Assembly: GCA_021298285.1 (NCBI GenBank)
Contig: JAJTFN010000044.1
Span: forward strand, 1 to 46,992
Direction: 5' to 3'
DNA from: Verrucomicrobium sp.
Lineage (GTDB): Bacteria > Verrucomicrobiota > Verrucomicrobiia > Limisphaerales > UBA9464
Length of the DNA: 46,992 bases
Part shown: piece by piece, positions 33,200 to 41,137 of the stretch
Layout: each line of letters begins with the position of its first letter
Numbering within the stretch: position 1 is the first letter of the stretch
The notes under the pieces: model-generated
Told to the model about the DNA's origin: nothing
What the model saw: the letters and a program-made list of their open reading frames with translations, nothing else
The model's database searches: none
Translations under genes and position numbers: made by a program

Positions 33200-34542
33200 G
33201 GAAGGGAGGAGAGACGTTCGGGGGAGGGGACGGTTGCGGGGAGTTCCTGCCAGCCGCAGAGGAGCAGCAGCTCGGCGATGGCCGACCACTGGTCCCGGAG
33301 CGCGGAGGCATGGTCGATGGCGGCCTCGAGGCCCTGGCGGCGGAGGTCGAGGGCCTCCCGCAGATCGCCGGTGCCTCCGGCCAGGCCGGCGGTGGCGACC
33401 TCCTGGGCCGCCCGGATCCGGGGCAGCAGCGTCTGCGAGGCCAATTCGGCGCGGAGGCGTGCGCCCTCGGCCCGGGTCACCCAGTGGTGGATTTCCTGGG
33501 TGACCTCGGCCTCGAGGTCGTCGACCTCCCGTTGGGCCGCCTCGGCCCGCAGCCGGTCCCGCGAGAGGTCCCGCTGGTAGGCGTCGCGGTTCCACCAGGG
33601 CAGGGACAGCGACAGGATGGCCGAGCCGTTGCGCAACCCGCCATCCCCGGTGTACTGACGCGAATCCAGGCCGAGGGAGAGGTTCGGTCGGCGGGAGCGC
33701 CGCGTGGCCTCGACCCGCGCGGAGGCCTCGTCCTGCGCCTTCCGTGCGAGCCGTAGCCGGGGCTCCGAGGCCAAGGCCTGACGGGACCATTCGGGGCGGT
33801 AGGCCAGCGCCGCGGCAACCTTGGGAAGTTCCCACCGCCCGACCGGGTGGTCGATCGGCAGTCCCAGCACCCGGTTGATGCGCACCTCGGCGTCCCGGGC
33901 CTCGACCCGCTGGAGGCGCAGCCGCGTCTCGGCCTCCGAGACCTCGTTCCTCAGGCGCAGCCCCTGGGCCGGACTTGTCGTGCCGCCGGGGAGCCGGGCC
34001 TCGAGCCCGACGGAGATCCTCCGCAGCCATTCGAGGTCCGCCGTTGCCAGGTCGATCTGGCGGTTGAGGAATGCGGCCTCCAGCAGGCGTTCCATCAGGT
34101 CCCGCTGGAGCACCTGCCACCGAACGTCATGGGCTTCCTGGGCGGTGCGGCTGCCGGCGCGGGCGAGGTCCCGGGCGGCCGATTCCTTGCCGAAGATCGG
34201 CAGCGGTTGGGTGATGCCCAGCGCGAGGTCTCCCTCCTCCGACGGGGCCGGTCCCCGGGACCCGTAGCCGATGCCGCCGGCCCGGAGGGTCGGATCAGCC
34301 CATTGCCGCACAGCCTCGGCGTCCTCCCGGGCGGCTCCGGCCCGCAGGCCCAGGGCCTGAAGACCCGGATGCCGGGACTTGATCGCGTCGGCCAGGCGCC
34401 GGACCGCGGCGGGCGACACGACCTGGGCCTCGGCGGAGATGTCGGCGGGCAAGGCTGTCCCTTGGAGGCTCAGGGCCGCCAAGAGGGCGAACAGGGTTCG
34501 GGGCCGCGGTCGGTGCCGGCGGCTCAGGGCAACGGTCATCAT
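33196..34542 (-). CDS. TolC/CusC-family outer-membrane efflux protein
   Basis: Outer-membrane channel of the metal efflux system, 448 residues from the double ATG at 34542/34539. A signal peptide (TLFALLAALSLQGTALPA) lacks a lipobox cysteine, so unlike E. coli CusC it is not a lipoprotein. Two long helical OEP repeats are seen, with IKSRHPGLQALGLRAGAAREDAEAV, LGITQPLPIFGKESAARDLA and LSLGLDSRQYTGDGG, LSLSLPWWNRDAY. The frame extends upstream to 34683 without a recognisable start. First gene of the coupled three-gene operon; the 242 bases upstream, back to the secreted protein gene, show nothing clear. Confidence 0.92.
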   Translation of the reverse strand: MMTVALSRRHRPRPRTLFALLAALSLQGTALPADISAEAQVVSPAAVRRLADAIKSRHPGLQALGLRAGAAREDAEAVRQWADPTLRAGGIGYGSRGPAPSEEGDLALGITQPLPIFGKESAARDLARAGSRTAQEAHDVRWQVLQRDLMERLLEAAFLNRQIDLATADLEWLRRISVGLEARLPGGTTSPAQGLRLRNEVSEAETRLRLQRVEARDAEVRINRVLGLPIDHPVGRWELPKVAAALAYRPEWSRQALASEPRLRLARKAQDEASARVEATRRSRRPNLSLGLDSRQYTGDGGLRNGSAILSLSLPWWNRDAYQRDLSRDRLRAEAAQREVDDLEAEVTQEIHHWVTRAEGARLRAELASQTLLPRIRAAQEVATAGLAGGTGDLREALDLRRQGLEAAIDHASALRDQWSAIAELLLLCGWQELPATVPSPERLSSLP

Positions 34543-34784
34543 GGAATGGGCAAGGAGTCTTCGGGTGGGATGGCCGGATGATCCGGTCTTCTGGAGGGGC
34601 CCGGTGAGGCGTCGCCGCCCTCGGGTCCGGGGTCGATGGAACCGGGCCGAACGGGGTCGGAGCGGATCCACGGGGACCACCACCGGCGCCTGCCCAAGAG
34701 GGCCGCACGGGGGATTGGCCGGCGGCAGGGATGGACGGACGGAGCGGAGGGAGCCGGCCGCGGCGGTTGCGCCGGGGCGTTCGG

Positions 34785-35360
34785 TCAGGCCCGGGCCCGG
34801 GAGGGCGGAGCCAGGCTGCGCAGACCGCAGCCCAAGGTCACGGACGGCTCATACCCGGCATCCCATCGGGGCGCGGAGGCATCCTCGAGGCCGGGCGGGG
34901 AGACCGGGGTTTCCGCCAGGATCGCCAGCGGGTCGGGCGCGAGCCCGAGGGAGGTCATCCAAGCCGATGGCTGCCGGCCCTCGCCGGTGAGGGACACCGG
35001 GGCGAGATTTCCGAGGGGGTCGGCCGCATGCACCGCCAGCTTCGCGGCGCACATGGTCGGGAATCCGGAGGAGGTTTCCTGAGGCGACGCGGGGGAGGCC
35101 TCGACCGCGTCGGCGAATTCGGAGGCATCGGACACCCGGCCGGACTTGGCGGATCGTGCGCGGGAACAACAGGCGTGGCCGCGATGGCCCCGGTTGGACG
35201 AGGTGCCGACGGAAGAGGACTTGTCCGGCTCGGGAGGCGCGGTCGGGAGCAACCCGTGGCAATGCGCCACGCAGGCGGTCTGGGAAAGCATCCACACCCA
35301 CAGCATCAACGCCGCCCATGGGCGGAAGGCGCTGGCAGGATGGAGTGGTCGATCACCCAT
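34785..35360 (-). CDS. Secreted Cys/His-containing protein ahead of the metal efflux operon
   Basis: A 191-residue protein, not a recognised family. It begins with a signal segment (about 10-30: PWAALMLWVWMLSQTACVA) followed at once by HCHG, then a low-complexity Ser/Pro/Glu region with NRGHRGHACCSRA. Two or three Cys/His pairs could bind copper or zinc. A later tract has CAAKLAVHAADP. The start MGDRPL at 35360 is chosen because it puts a normal signal peptide at the N-terminus. It lies upstream of the efflux genes on the same strand, so a metal-related periplasmic role is likely but not shown. Confidence 0.6.
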   Translation of the reverse strand: MGDRPLHPASAFRPWAALMLWVWMLSQTACVAHCHGLLPTAPPEPDKSSSVGTSSNRGHRGHACCSRARSAKSGRVSDASEFADAVEASPASPQETSSGFPTMCAAKLAVHAADPLGNLAPVSLTGEGRQPSAWMTSLGLAPDPLAILAETPVSPPGLEDASAPRWDAGYEPSVTLGCGLRSLAPPSRARA

Positions 35361-35423
35361 GGTTGATCCATGTATCGGAGCCCAACCCCGGATCGTCAAG
35401 CGCCGGCCTCGGGGCGTGATGGT

Positions 35424-35633
35424 TCAGTGGGTCAGGAACTCGTGGAGAAAGCCGCAGTGGGCGCAGATGAAGGCCTGGGACATGGCCTCCTGCCAATCCA
35501 CCCGCATGCCGGTGGCGCTGGCCGTCTGCCGGCGGAGGCGACGACGATGGAATTGGTCCCGCGAACAGTGGTGGCATCGGAGGGGTTGCCCGTCGATCTC
35601 GATCCGGGTGGGTTCGTCGGAGAGGGATTTCAT
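35424..35633 (-). CDS. Small zinc-ribbon protein
   Basis: A 69-residue soluble basic protein with two Cys-x-x-Cys-type pairs: RCHHCSRDQFHRR near residue 20 and FICAHCGFLHEFL near the C-terminus. Four cysteines at this distance fit a rubredoxin-knuckle zinc ribbon. The family looks like the short 'nucleic-acid-binding Zn-ribbon' proteins, but no function is known to me. The ATG at 35633 has AGGA 12 bases upstream. It lies 63 bases upstream of the secreted protein gene and may share its promoter. Confidence 0.75.
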   Translation of the reverse strand: MKSLSDEPTRIEIDGQPLRCHHCSRDQFHRRRLRRQTASATGMRVDWQEAMSQAFICAHCGFLHEFLTH

Positions 35634-35817
35634 GGACGCATCCTGGGGGATGTCCTTGGATATTCCTCCTAAACCTGACGATCAATCGAAATGATGCATC
35701 CCGGGGGCGGGTCTCCCGGCGCCCAAGACGCCTCAGATGCAAGCTTGATCCCCGGCTTGGGATGGGACTTCATCGCCCGCAGTCCGGTCGTGGCGGCAGC
35801 CCGTAGGGCGGTCAGGA

Positions 35818-35823
35818 TACAAT
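35818..35823 (+). promoter_or_regulatory. Possible -10 box of the LacI-family gene
   Basis: TACAAT matches five of six bases of the TATAAT consensus and lies only five bases before the ATG at 35829. If real, the transcript would start about at the ATG and be leaderless. No -35 box is clear. Confidence 0.3.
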
Positions 35824-35828
35824 CCCTT

Positions 35829-36848
35829 ATGGTACGTTTGAAGGACATCGCGGCGGAGGCTGGGGTATCGGTCATGACGGTGTCCAAGGCGCTGCGGGAC
35901 AAGCCGGATCTCTCGTCCGCCACCAAGGCCCGGATCCAGGCGTTGGCGCGTCAGATGGGGTACGTCCCGGACGTCTCGGCCAGCGGTCTGCGCAACCGCA
36001 AGACCCGTCTCCTGGGCCTGGTGATCCCTGCACCCACCGACCCGGTCTACTCGAGGGTGCTCCTGGCCCTGGAGAATCAGGCGTATGAGCGGGGTTATGA
36101 CCTGCTGGTGGCCTACTCGCTGGGAAGCACCGAGCGTGAGGAATCGGTGCTCCGGCGCTTCATGGCCCGACGGGTCGACGGGGTGTTCATCGCCCCGGTG
36201 TACCGGATGGCCTCGGCGGCCCCGATCTATGAGGATCTGGCCAAACAGGCGGTGCCGACCGTGCTGCTCGGGCACAAGGCGACGTTCTGCCAAGGCTTCA
36301 CCAACGTCGAGACCGACGACCTCGGGGCTTCCGCGGCCATGACCCGTCATCTCCTGTCGCTGGGGCATCGTCGCATCGCCTTCCTCGCCGGACCGACCCA
36401 TTCGCCCTGGGCGCAGGAACGTCTCGAGGGCCACCGAAGGGCGCTGCGGGAGGCGGGGGTCGTTCCCGACGACCAGCTGGTCTTCCACGCCGGATCGACG
36501 GTCGAGGAGGGCGCTTCGGCCGCCCTGCAGTTCATCCAGGAGAATCCCGGTGCCACGGCCCTGCAGGCGGCCAACGACCTCGTGGCCATCGGGGCCGCCG
36601 ATGCCCTGCTCAACCAGGGGGTGCGCATTCCCCAGGACCTGAGCGTCGCCGGGTTCGGCAACGTCCTGGTGAGCGAGTTCTTCCGGGTGCCGCTCACCAC
36701 GGTGCGTCAACCCAAGCTCCGCCTCGGATCCGTGGCGATGGACCTGATGCAGCGCCTGCTCGACGGCGAACGGCCGGCCTCGGTCCGGATTCCCGCCGAG
36801 ACGGTGTTCCGCGCCAGCACCGCCGCGGTCGTCGTGCCGGGGCCATGA
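35829..36848 (+). CDS. LacI-family transcriptional regulator
   Basis: A 339-residue sugar-responsive repressor. It has the N-terminal helix-turn-helix and hinge (MVRLKDIAAEAGVSVMTVSKALR, then YVPDVSASGLRNRKTRLLGL) and a periplasmic-binding-protein-like ligand domain (YGG-type core GRRVDGVFIAP-like text at RRVDGVFIAPVYRM, LSLGHRRIAFLAG, AANDLVAIGAADALL, DLSVAGFGNVLVSEFF). The start MVRLKDIA is the family N-terminus; the open frame upstream to 35691 is not used. Its target is unknown: neighbours are a divergent zinc-ribbon gene and a convergent esterase. The rhamnulose-phosphate aldolase gene lies 13 kb away and is not an obvious target. Confidence 0.93.
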   Translation: MVRLKDIAAEAGVSVMTVSKALRDKPDLSSATKARIQALARQMGYVPDVSASGLRNRKTRLLGLVIPAPTDPVYSRVLLALENQAYERGYDLLVAYSLGSTEREESVLRRFMARRVDGVFIAPVYRMASAAPIYEDLAKQAVPTVLLGHKATFCQGFTNVETDDLGASAAMTRHLLSLGHRRIAFLAGPTHSPWAQERLEGHRRALREAGVVPDDQLVFHAGSTVEEGASAALQFIQENPGATALQAANDLVAIGAADALLNQGVRIPQDLSVAGFGNVLVSEFFRVPLTTVRQPKLRLGSVAMDLMQRLLDGERPASVRIPAETVFRASTAAVVVPGP

Positions 36849-36859
36849 CCGGCTTCCAT

Positions 36860-36882
36860 GGCCGGGCGTTCCAGGCCCGGCC
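36860..36882. terminator. Hairpin between convergent genes
   Basis: Perfect 8-base arms GGCCGGGC / GCCCGGCC with a 7-base loop, in the 40-base gap between the LacI gene and the convergent esterase gene. No T-run follows on either strand, so it may be a weak bidirectional terminator or only an mRNA 3' stem. Confidence 0.4.
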
Positions 36883-36888
36883 GCCCCG

Positions 36889-37788
36889 TCAGCGCCACTT
36901 CTGCGTCTTGAGCCAGGCCAGCAGGTCCTGTGTCCAGGCATGCGGGTTGTCGAACCCGGGGGGCTTGGCCCCGAGGCCGATGCCGTGGGGTTTTCCGTCG
37001 TAGAGATGCAGCTCGAACGGCACCCGCGCCTTCCGGCAGGCGGTGGCAAAGGCCATGGAGTTCTCGATGGGCACCGCCGCGTCGTCGCGCAGCGACCAGA
37101 GGAAAACCGGCGGGGTGTTGGTCGTCACCCGGTTCTCGTTGGACAAGTCCTCGATCGATTCGGCCGCGGGCTGGTCGCCGAGCAGGTTGCGACGGGACCC
37201 CGCGTGGCTGAACGGGCCCATCGAGATCACGGCGTAGCACAGGACGCCCAGGTCCGGGCGGCTGCTGAGGCGGTCCACCGGGTCGGCGGCCTTGGGATCG
37301 CCGGCATCGTGATGGGTCAGGAGGGTGGAGGCCAGGTGCCCGCCGGCGCTGCTGCCCATGATGCCGACGCGCCCCGGATCCACGCCCCACTCCGCGGCGT
37401 GGGCGCGTACCCAGCGGACGGCCCGCGCGGCGTCCTGCAGCATCGACGGATGCCGGTAGCCGTGGCTGCCGAGCCGGTATTTGAGCACGAAGCCATGGAT
37501 GCCTTCCCGGTTGAGGAATTGCGCGTAATCGCGGCCCTCATGGGAAGCCAGCGCGCCATAGCCGCCGCCCGGCAGGATGACCATCACCGGCCTCGGGCCG
37601 GAGCCCTTGTCCGAGGCGTGGAGGGTGAGCGTGGGGGTGTCGGCCTCCGCGGTCCCCCGGGCCCCGGGCACGGATCCCGTAGGCCAAAGCGGCACGGTCA
37701 CGGGGTCGGCGCGCAACATCGCGGCCACCCCCAGCAGGGCGGAAAGGGCGGCCGCCGGGAACCGGTGGCGGAAGTTCATGCGGGTCAT
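36889..37788 (-). CDS. Secreted alpha/beta hydrolase (acetyl-esterase like)
   Basis: A 299-residue serine hydrolase with an N-terminal signal peptide (FPAAALSALLGVAAMLRA, cleavage near residue 28). Motifs: the oxyanion string PGGGYGALASHEG, nucleophile GSSAGGH, acid in SLRDDAAVP and base His in YDGKPHGIG. This places it with BD-FAE/acetyl xylan esterase-like enzymes that deacetylate plant polymers. The start is ATG at 37788 (MTRMNFRHR); 37779 is an alternative. It is alone in the minus-strand direction, 110 bases from the stress protein gene. Confidence 0.88.
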   Translation of the reverse strand: MTRMNFRHRFPAAALSALLGVAAMLRADPVTVPLWPTGSVPGARGTAEADTPTLTLHASDKGSGPRPVMVILPGGGYGALASHEGRDYAQFLNREGIHGFVLKYRLGSHGYRHPSMLQDAARAVRWVRAHAAEWGVDPGRVGIMGSSAGGHLASTLLTHHDAGDPKAADPVDRLSSRPDLGVLCYAVISMGPFSHAGSRRNLLGDQPAAESIEDLSNENRVTTNTPPVFLWSLRDDAAVPIENSMAFATACRKARVPFELHLYDGKPHGIGLGAKPPGFDNPHAWTQDLLAWLKTQKWR

Positions 37789-37898
37789 GCCCGGAGGATG
37801 TCCCCGGAACGCGGTCGCCGACAAACGTCAATTCATGCCGGTCTGTCGGCGGCCGGGGTCCGTCGGCCGTCGGCCGATCCGGACATGCGATGCGGCCC

Positions 37899-38414
37899 TC
37901 AGCCGAGGAAGTCGGTCTCCTCCGGGCGGACCACGAGCACCGGGCAATGGGTGTGTCGCACGATCTTCTCGGCGACGCTGCCCATGAGCATGTGACGCAA
38001 CCCGGTGCGGCCATGCGTGGTCAGGACCAGGAGGTCGACCCCGAGATCCGTGACGGCGCCGACGATCTCGTGCCAGGGACGGCCGATCCTCACCGAGACT
38101 TCCGTCTGCCTGGCCGTGTCGAGCCCGGCGGCGAGGTCGAGCAACTGCTTGCGCACGGCCTCGACCTGGCGGGCCTCGTCCTCCGGCGAGTACGGAGGCA
38201 GGTACCCGTACTCGGGCGGGAGGACCATGGGCTCGATGACATGGATGACCGTGATCCTCGACCCGAAGGTCGAGGCGAAGGCGTCAGCGTAGGCCAGCGC
38301 CTTCCTCGAGGCCGCCGAGAAGTCGGTGGGAACCAGCAGGTGGCGGGGGTGCAGTCGGGCGGGTTTCGGGGCGGGCAGCGGTGTCACGGCCCGATGTCCC
38401 TCGGGGGTGGTCAC
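37899..38414 (-). CDS. Universal stress protein (UspA family)
   Basis: A 171-residue single-domain Usp protein, cytoplasmic. HLLVPTDFSAASRKALAYA begins the fold, and HGRTGLRHMLMGSVAEKIVR is the ATP-binding G-x2-G-x9-G-(S/T) motif, followed by HCPVLVVRPEE. It has about 22 extra N-terminal residues (start 38414). ATP-binding members act in stress survival by unclear means. The CBM48 gene lies upstream on the same strand, 61 bases away, so the pair may be co-transcribed. Confidence 0.9.
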   Translation of the reverse strand: MTTPEGHRAVTPLPAPKPARLHPRHLLVPTDFSAASRKALAYADAFASTFGSRITVIHVIEPMVLPPEYGYLPPYSPEDEARQVEAVRKQLLDLAAGLDTARQTEVSVRIGRPWHEIVGAVTDLGVDLLVLTTHGRTGLRHMLMGSVAEKIVRHTHCPVLVVRPEETDFLG

Positions 38415-38475
38415 CAGGCGTTGCGTCGTGGGGGATGCTTCATGGGATCGGGGAGGCTCTGGGCGGTTGGGGTGG

Positions 38476-38814
38476 TTACCGGACGTTCACGCAGCAATTG
38501 ATGCCGCCGAAAGGGTTCGAGACGGTGACCGCCGATCCCGGATCGGCCATCCAGCGCCCGTCGACGACGAAGAGGTATTCGTGCATGCCGGGCTCCAGTT
38601 CGAGCGTCTTGACCCAGCGACCGTCTCCGGTGGCGATCATCGGCGTCGCCGACGGGTGCCAGTCGTTGAAGGTCCCGGCCAGGAAGACGAGCGTGGCCTC
38701 GGGATCGAGGAACGTGAAGTGGACCGGGCGATGTGGCCTGGGAGTGGGTGTCGGCATCCCGGCGGGCGGCGTCTTGGCTGCGGGTGTTCTCTGCATGGCT
38801 GGTTTCGATTCCAC
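38476..38814 (-). CDS. Free-standing glycogen-binding (CBM48/AMPK-type) domain protein
   Basis: A 112-residue protein: about 25 disordered Pro-rich residues, then one early-set domain related to CBM48 and AMPK beta. Key text: VHFTFLDPEATLVFLAGTFNDW, GRWVKTLELEPGMHEYLFVVDG and ADPGSAVTVSNPFGG. The tryptophans in FNDWHPS and GRW are at the carbohydrate-contact positions of these domains. No enzyme is attached. It probably tethers or senses glycogen-like polymers. It precedes the stress protein gene by 61 bases. Confidence 0.85.
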   Translation of the reverse strand: MESKPAMQRTPAAKTPPAGMPTPTPRPHRPVHFTFLDPEATLVFLAGTFNDWHPSATPMIATGDGRWVKTLELEPGMHEYLFVVDGRWMADPGSAVTVSNPFGGINCCVNVR

Positions 38815-38895
38815 GATCCATCATCGCTGGTCCCGATGGCTCGGCCACGCTCCGGTTGTCCGCGTCAGCGCCAATCTTGCGACTTCGGACCCATG

Positions 38896-39056
38896 TCTCC
38901 CCGGTTGGTCCCGGCGCGTGGGGAGGTCCCCGCAAAAACAGGGGCATGCCCTGCAACCGGCGGAGGGCATCGGGAGGGTTTTTGCCCCAGCTTTGGCTTG
39001 GGCACACCGCTCCCGGCAGGCTGCCGGATGCGGTGGACTTCCCCGGACATCCACCG
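38896..39056 (+). ncRNA. Structured leader candidate before the radical SAM gene
   Basis: Five stems lie in series between the divergent CBM48 and radical SAM genes. (1) 38897-38902/38920-38925, 6 bp. (2) A two-level hairpin: outer GCAAAAAC 38932-38939 with GTTTTTGC 38978-38985, inner ATGCCCT 38946-38952 with AGGGCAT 38964-38970, and a 6x7 internal loop between. (3) 38984-38991/38996-39003 with one mismatch. (4) CCGGCA/TGCCGG 39013-39027. (5) CGGTGGA 39031-39037 with TCCACCG 39050-39056, ending two bases before the ATG at 39059. It does not match a riboswitch class I know. It could equally be a dispersed repeat or belong to the minus strand. Confidence 0.35.
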
Positions 39057-39058
39057 AA

Positions 39059-39952
39059 ATGAATGCCTCGACGACCTTCAGGACCGACGCGATGCCACCC
39101 CGGGGAGACTTGCCCCGGAGGATCGCGCCCGGGGTGCACGACTATGGTTCCAGGCGCTGGGTCTACACCCGGTGTTCCGGATTCGCCCGCGGCCTCGCGG
39201 TCGGCGTGAACCTCTCCCCGGGCGGGCACTGCGACTACCAGTGTCGGTATTGCCGGGTTCCCGGATCTCCGCCGGGTCAGCCGCCCGGGGTCGATGCCCT
39301 CGGCTTGGCGGTCGAACTGGAGGAGATGCTGGTCTCGATCCGCTCCGGCATCCTCGTCGGTTCCGCGTCCGGCCCGAGACTCCCGGTCGAGTGGAGTCGA
39401 CCGGGGCAGGTGATGCTCAGCGGCGAGGGGGAACCGACCCTCTGCCCGAACTTCCTGGAGGTGGTCGAGACCCTGGTCCACATCCGGGCCCGGGGGCGTC
39501 ACCCGTTTTTCCGCTTCATCCTGGAAACCAACGGGTCGGGTCTCGAGCGCGCCGATGTCCGGGAGGCCTTGGGCCACTTCACCGTGCAGGACGAGGTCTG
39601 GTTGAAGCTGGATGCCGGCACGGGGGAGCGCTTCCACCAGATCAGCGGTTCACGGGAACCGTTCGAGCGGGTGCTTTCGCGGATCGCCGACCTAGGACGA
39701 CAGCGGTCGGTGGTGCTCCAAAGCCTGTTCGCCGCGGTGGACGGGCAGCCCCCGGCCCGTTCCGAGATTTCCGCCTACCTCGGTTGCCTCACCCGCCTGA
39801 AGGACCTGGGGGCGATGATCCACCGGGTCCAGATCCACTCGGTGACCCGGTCTCTCAAGGGATCCGGGTGCACCCACCTCCCGCTCGGAAGCCTTTCGGG
39901 CATCGCCCGGCGGGTCCGGCTCGAGGTCGGTCTCGAGGCCGAGGTGTCCTGA
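39059..39952 (+). CDS. Radical SAM protein, unknown substrate
   Basis: A 297-residue radical SAM enzyme. The cluster-binding motif is CDYQCRYC (CX3CX2C), preceded by ARGLAVGVNLSPGGH and followed by VMLSGEGEPTLCPNFLEVV (GGE-like motif) and FILETNGSG. The context 'GVNL ... CxxxCxYC' is typical of a widespread but uncharacterised group I know from Planctomycetes/Verrucomicrobiota. No second cluster motif (SPASM) is seen. The start ATG at 39059 has no Shine-Dalgarno and is preceded by a stem; ATG 39092 is an alternative. No peptide substrate or maturation partner is nearby. Confidence 0.88.
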   Translation: MNASTTFRTDAMPPRGDLPRRIAPGVHDYGSRRWVYTRCSGFARGLAVGVNLSPGGHCDYQCRYCRVPGSPPGQPPGVDALGLAVELEEMLVSIRSGILVGSASGPRLPVEWSRPGQVMLSGEGEPTLCPNFLEVVETLVHIRARGRHPFFRFILETNGSGLERADVREALGHFTVQDEVWLKLDAGTGERFHQISGSREPFERVLSRIADLGRQRSVVLQSLFAAVDGQPPARSEISAYLGCLTRLKDLGAMIHRVQIHSVTRSLKGSGCTHLPLGSLSGIARRVRLEVGLEAEVS

Positions 39953-40036
39953 GGCTCGGCGTCCTGGCGCCAACCCCGGGTCGGATGTCCAGCGGGTTTG
40001 CCATCCGCGATCCCCTCCGCCCGTGGGGGCCCAGGA

Positions 40037-40055
40037 CCTAGGGAGAATCCCTAGG
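40037..40055. promoter_or_regulatory. Perfect palindrome upstream of the PocR/AraC gene
   Basis: CCTAGGGA-GAA-TCCCTAGG, 8-base arms with a 3-base centre, lies 127 bases before the AraC-type gene start. The shape is typical of a dimeric regulator site. The LuxR-type regulator encoded at 42310 or the AraC regulator itself are candidates. No other copy was found by eye in the window. Confidence 0.5.
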
Positions 40056-40181
40056 AGGGTCAGGGAAACCACCGTCGTCCGGATCGGTGGGTCCGCCCAA
40101 TTCACGGGCCCCGCGGGGGCTGGATACTTTGGGGGCGTGCACCATTCCTGGTGCCCGCAACCGCAAGAAAGGCCCACCCAC

Positions 40182-41063
40182 ATGAATGGCGATGGAGAGA
40201 TGATCGAAACGTTGGAGCATTCCCCCCTGTACCAAGGCTACCAGAGGGCGTTCACGGCCACGACGGGACTGCCGCTGGCCCTGAGGCCCGTGGTCACCTG
40301 GCAACTGCCGCTCCACGGCAGGCCGGCCGAGAACCCGTTCTGTGCCATCACCGCCGAGCGCAGCAAGACCTGCGCGGCCTGCCTGCAACTGCAGGACCGG
40401 CTTGCCAAGTCGGCCACCCAGGGCGCCTGCACCATGACCTGCGGCTACGGCCTGAGCGAGACGGCGGTGCCGATCCGGCTGGGGTCGCAGACGATCGGAT
40501 ACCTCCAGACGGGCCAGGTGCTGCTGAACCGGCCGACTCCGGCCCGGTTCCGCCAGGCGGTCGAGGAGGCCCGCCGGATGGGGGTCGACCTCGACACGGA
40601 CAAGGCGAGGGACGCGTACTTCTCGACGCCGGTCCTCTCGCGCCAGAAGCTGGATTCGGTGGCCTCGCTGCTCGGTGTCTTCGCCGACCACCTGGCCATC
40701 CAGAGCAACCAGATCGCCGTCCAGAAAGCCTGCGCCGAACCCCCGGTCATCACGCGGGCCAAGCGCTTCATCGAGGAACACCACCGGGAGGACATCTCCC
40801 TCGGTCAGGTGGCCGCATCGGTCCACACCAGCCTGTTCTACTTCTGCAAGCTCTTCAAACGGCACACCGGGGTGTCCTTCACCGAGCACGTGTCGCGCCT
40901 GCGCACCGAGAAGGCCAAGAAGCTGCTCCTCAACCCGAACCTGCGCGTGAGCGAGATCGCCTACGAGGTCGGGTTCCAGTCGCTGACCCACTTCAACCGG
41001 GTGTTCAAGCGCATCCTGCGTGAGTCGCCCACCGAGTATCGTCAGCGCCTGCAAGCCGCCTGA
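40182..41063 (+). CDS. AraC-family regulator with N-terminal PocR sensory domain
   Basis: 293 residues. The N-terminal half (about 15-170) is a PocR-type ligand domain with five cysteines around ENPFCAITAERSKTCAACL and CTMTCGYGLSE (about C54, C64, C67, C83, C87), possibly a metal or redox site, and ETAVPIRLGSQTIGYLQTGQ, the conserved strand. The C-terminal half (about 190-290) has the two AraC helix-turn-helices (EDISLGQVAASVHTSLFYF and VSEIAYEVGFQSLTHFNRVF). The start MNGDGEM at 40182 is preceded by AAGAAAGG. It is followed by the kinase-regulator pair after 74 bases. Confidence 0.92.
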   Translation: MNGDGEMIETLEHSPLYQGYQRAFTATTGLPLALRPVVTWQLPLHGRPAENPFCAITAERSKTCAACLQLQDRLAKSATQGACTMTCGYGLSETAVPIRLGSQTIGYLQTGQVLLNRPTPARFRQAVEEARRMGVDLDTDKARDAYFSTPVLSRQKLDSVASLLGVFADHLAIQSNQIAVQKACAEPPVITRAKRFIEEHHREDISLGQVAASVHTSLFYFCKLFKRHTGVSFTEHVSRLRTEKAKKLLLNPNLRVSEIAYEVGFQSLTHFNRVFKRILRESPTEYRQRLQAA

Positions 41064-41137
41064 TCCGCACCCATGCCCGGGATGGCGCCTCGTGGGATTG
41101 TGTCGCGCACGGACGCCGCTTCCGGCACGATGACCCC

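Noticed and set aside
38821-39054. Small minus-strand frames in the gap before the radical SAM gene
   Set aside because: They have no family similarity, are Arg/Pro/Cys-rich and overlap the inverted repeats; structure rather than coding explains the region better.
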